In this document: one piece after another, positions 63,315-64,000 of the stretch
Position numbering within the stretch: the stretch's first letter is position 1
How the letters are laid out: the number at the start of each line of letters is the position of its first letter
Source of the DNA: Bacteroidia bacterium
GTDB taxonomy: Bacteria > Bacteroidota > Bacteroidia > J057
Reading direction: 5' to 3'
NCBI GenBank assembly: GCA_022760475.1
Contig: JALEFZ010000091.1
Span: 1 to 64,000, forward strand
Length of the DNA stretch: 64,000 nucleotides
The notes under the pieces: model-generated
Seen by the model: only the letters and a program-made list of their open reading frames with translations
What the model was told of the DNA's origin: nothing
The model's database searches: none
Translations under genes and position numbers: made by a program

Positions 63315-64000
63315 ATGAAAATTATCATAGCTGGGGCTGGAGAAGTTGGTTTCCATGTGGCTAAAATGCTTTCTCATGAAGATCATGACATCATTTTGAT
63401 TGATAAAAATGATGAGCGGCTAGCACATGCCGAGTCCCACATTGACGTAGGAGTGATCAAGGGTAATGCCCTGTCAATCAGCCTGCTCGAAGAGTCTGGC
63501 GTCAAAGATGCCGATTTGCTAATTGCTGCCACCTCATCAGAAGAGACCAATCTTAGCGTTTCCATTATAGGTAAACATCTAGGAGCCAAAAGAACCATTG
63601 TTCGAATCAGCAATCCTGAATTTCAGGATACGGAGGGAAAGCTGGATATGGGATCCCTGGGTATTGACGCCATGGTCTTTCCTGAAGATTTGGCAGCCAA
63701 AGAGATATATCGACTGATCAAACTCTCCAGTCTTACGGATTCCTTTGAGTTTGGAGATGGAAAACTGGCGCTTACAGGGCTAAAGATTGAAGATGATGCC
63801 CCAATTGTTGGTAAAAACCTGGTTGAGGCAGCTCAGATTGATCCCCGACTCAAATTCACCGCTGTTGCCATCCAAAGGAAGAATAAAACCATCATTCCTC
63901 GAGGAGACACAAGTTTCAAGTCTAATGATCATGCATATTTCATTAGTCATCCAAACTGTGTGAACAATCTCATGGACTTTGCCGGAAAGGAATCATTTGA
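63315..64000 (+). CDS. trkA: Trk potassium-uptake regulator TrkA, 3' end outside the window
   Basis: This is the NAD-binding regulatory subunit of the Trk/Ktr potassium channel. 228 codons are visible. The first RCK_N domain starts MKIIIAGAGEVGFHVAKML with the GxGxxG motif GAGEVG, then ILIDKNDERL, and GNALSISLLEESGVKDADLL. An RCK_C (TrkA-C) domain begins near residue 143 (SFEFGDGKLALTGLKIE). Full-length TrkA normally has a second N/C pair, which would lie beyond the right edge. The partner channel gene trkH often follows. Confidence 0.93.
   Translation, partial: MKIIIAGAGEVGFHVAKMLSHEDHDIILIDKNDERLAHAESHIDVGVIKGNALSISLLEESGVKDADLLIAATSSEETNLSVSIIGKHLGAKRTIVRISNPEFQDTEGKLDMGSLGIDAMVFPEDLAAKEIYRLIKLSSLTDSFEFGDGKLALTGLKIEDDAPIVGKNLVEAAQIDPRLKFTAVAIQRKNKTIIPRGDTSFKSNDHAYFISHPNCVNNLMDFAGKESF

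Overview
This window looks like chromosomal DNA of a gliding, probably marine or environmental member of the Bacteroidota, most likely order Cytophagales. The grounds are: type IX secretion (T9SS) sorting domains of type A and type B, SprB-repeat surface proteins, a LytTR response regulator paired with a propeller-type histidine kinase, a TonB receptor with a DUF4249 lipoprotein, DUF4296 next to mutS2, type III glutamine synthetase, the near absence of strong Shine-Dalgarno sequences, and several matches to the Bacteroidota promoter pattern (TTTG / TAnnTTTG). The assignment is from gene content only. I see no rRNA, tRNA, CRISPR array, insertion sequence or prophage.

Layout. 1-4.7 kb: a secreted thermolysin-like protease cut by the left edge, ferrochelatase with an internal cysteine cluster, and an esterase. 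5.4-15.8 kb: a propeller histidine kinase with a LytTR regulator, a tandem universal stress protein, a DUF2314 lipoprotein, and a TonB receptor/DUF4249 pair. 15.9-20.8 kb (minus strand): a tight five-gene unit cysC-cysD-cysN-gmd-fcl that makes activated sulfate (PAPS) and GDP-L-fucose. 21.1-32.8 kb: mainly housekeeping genes (mutS2, folA, rocD, apt, an acyl-CoA dehydrogenase) plus DinB, a TraB/GumN-like protein without its usual catalytic motifs, a PAS histidine kinase and a helix-hairpin-helix protein. 33.1-38.4 kb: a lytic-transglycosylase-like protein, then a minus-strand methionine cluster metY-osmC-metX-radical SAM preceded by a SAM-I riboswitch that I could fold by hand. 38.7-50.6 kb: a T9SS/SprB-repeat secreted protein, a fused peptide-type ABC ATPase, a rhomboid protease, a membrane-anchored AraC regulator, glycogen branching enzyme with a methyltransferase, and a secreted T9SS hydrolase. 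50.7-64 kb: a single-domain response regulator; a minus-strand ECF sigma / anti-sigma / Spy-like / TonB-receptor set divergent from a 1581-residue lectin-SprB-T9SS-B adhesin; then an NAD(P)-binding protein, glutamine synthetase III and the start of trkA.

How the genes fit together. Two themes stand out. One is the cell surface: T9SS cargo, SprB-type adhesins, TonB receptors, a peptidase and a lipase-like enzyme, and the precursors for a possibly fucosylated and sulfated glycan. The other is sulfur: sulfate activation, and direct-sulfhydrylation methionine synthesis under SAM control. Most genes belong to known families. The less ordinary points are the PAPS plus GDP-fucose operon, the TraB-like protein with both GxxH motifs lost, the Cys-rich ferrochelatase insert, the sigma/anti-sigma/Spy-like/TonB arrangement, and the leader hairpin that overlaps the first helix of the riboswitch. 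I did not find a clearly new defence or mobile system.
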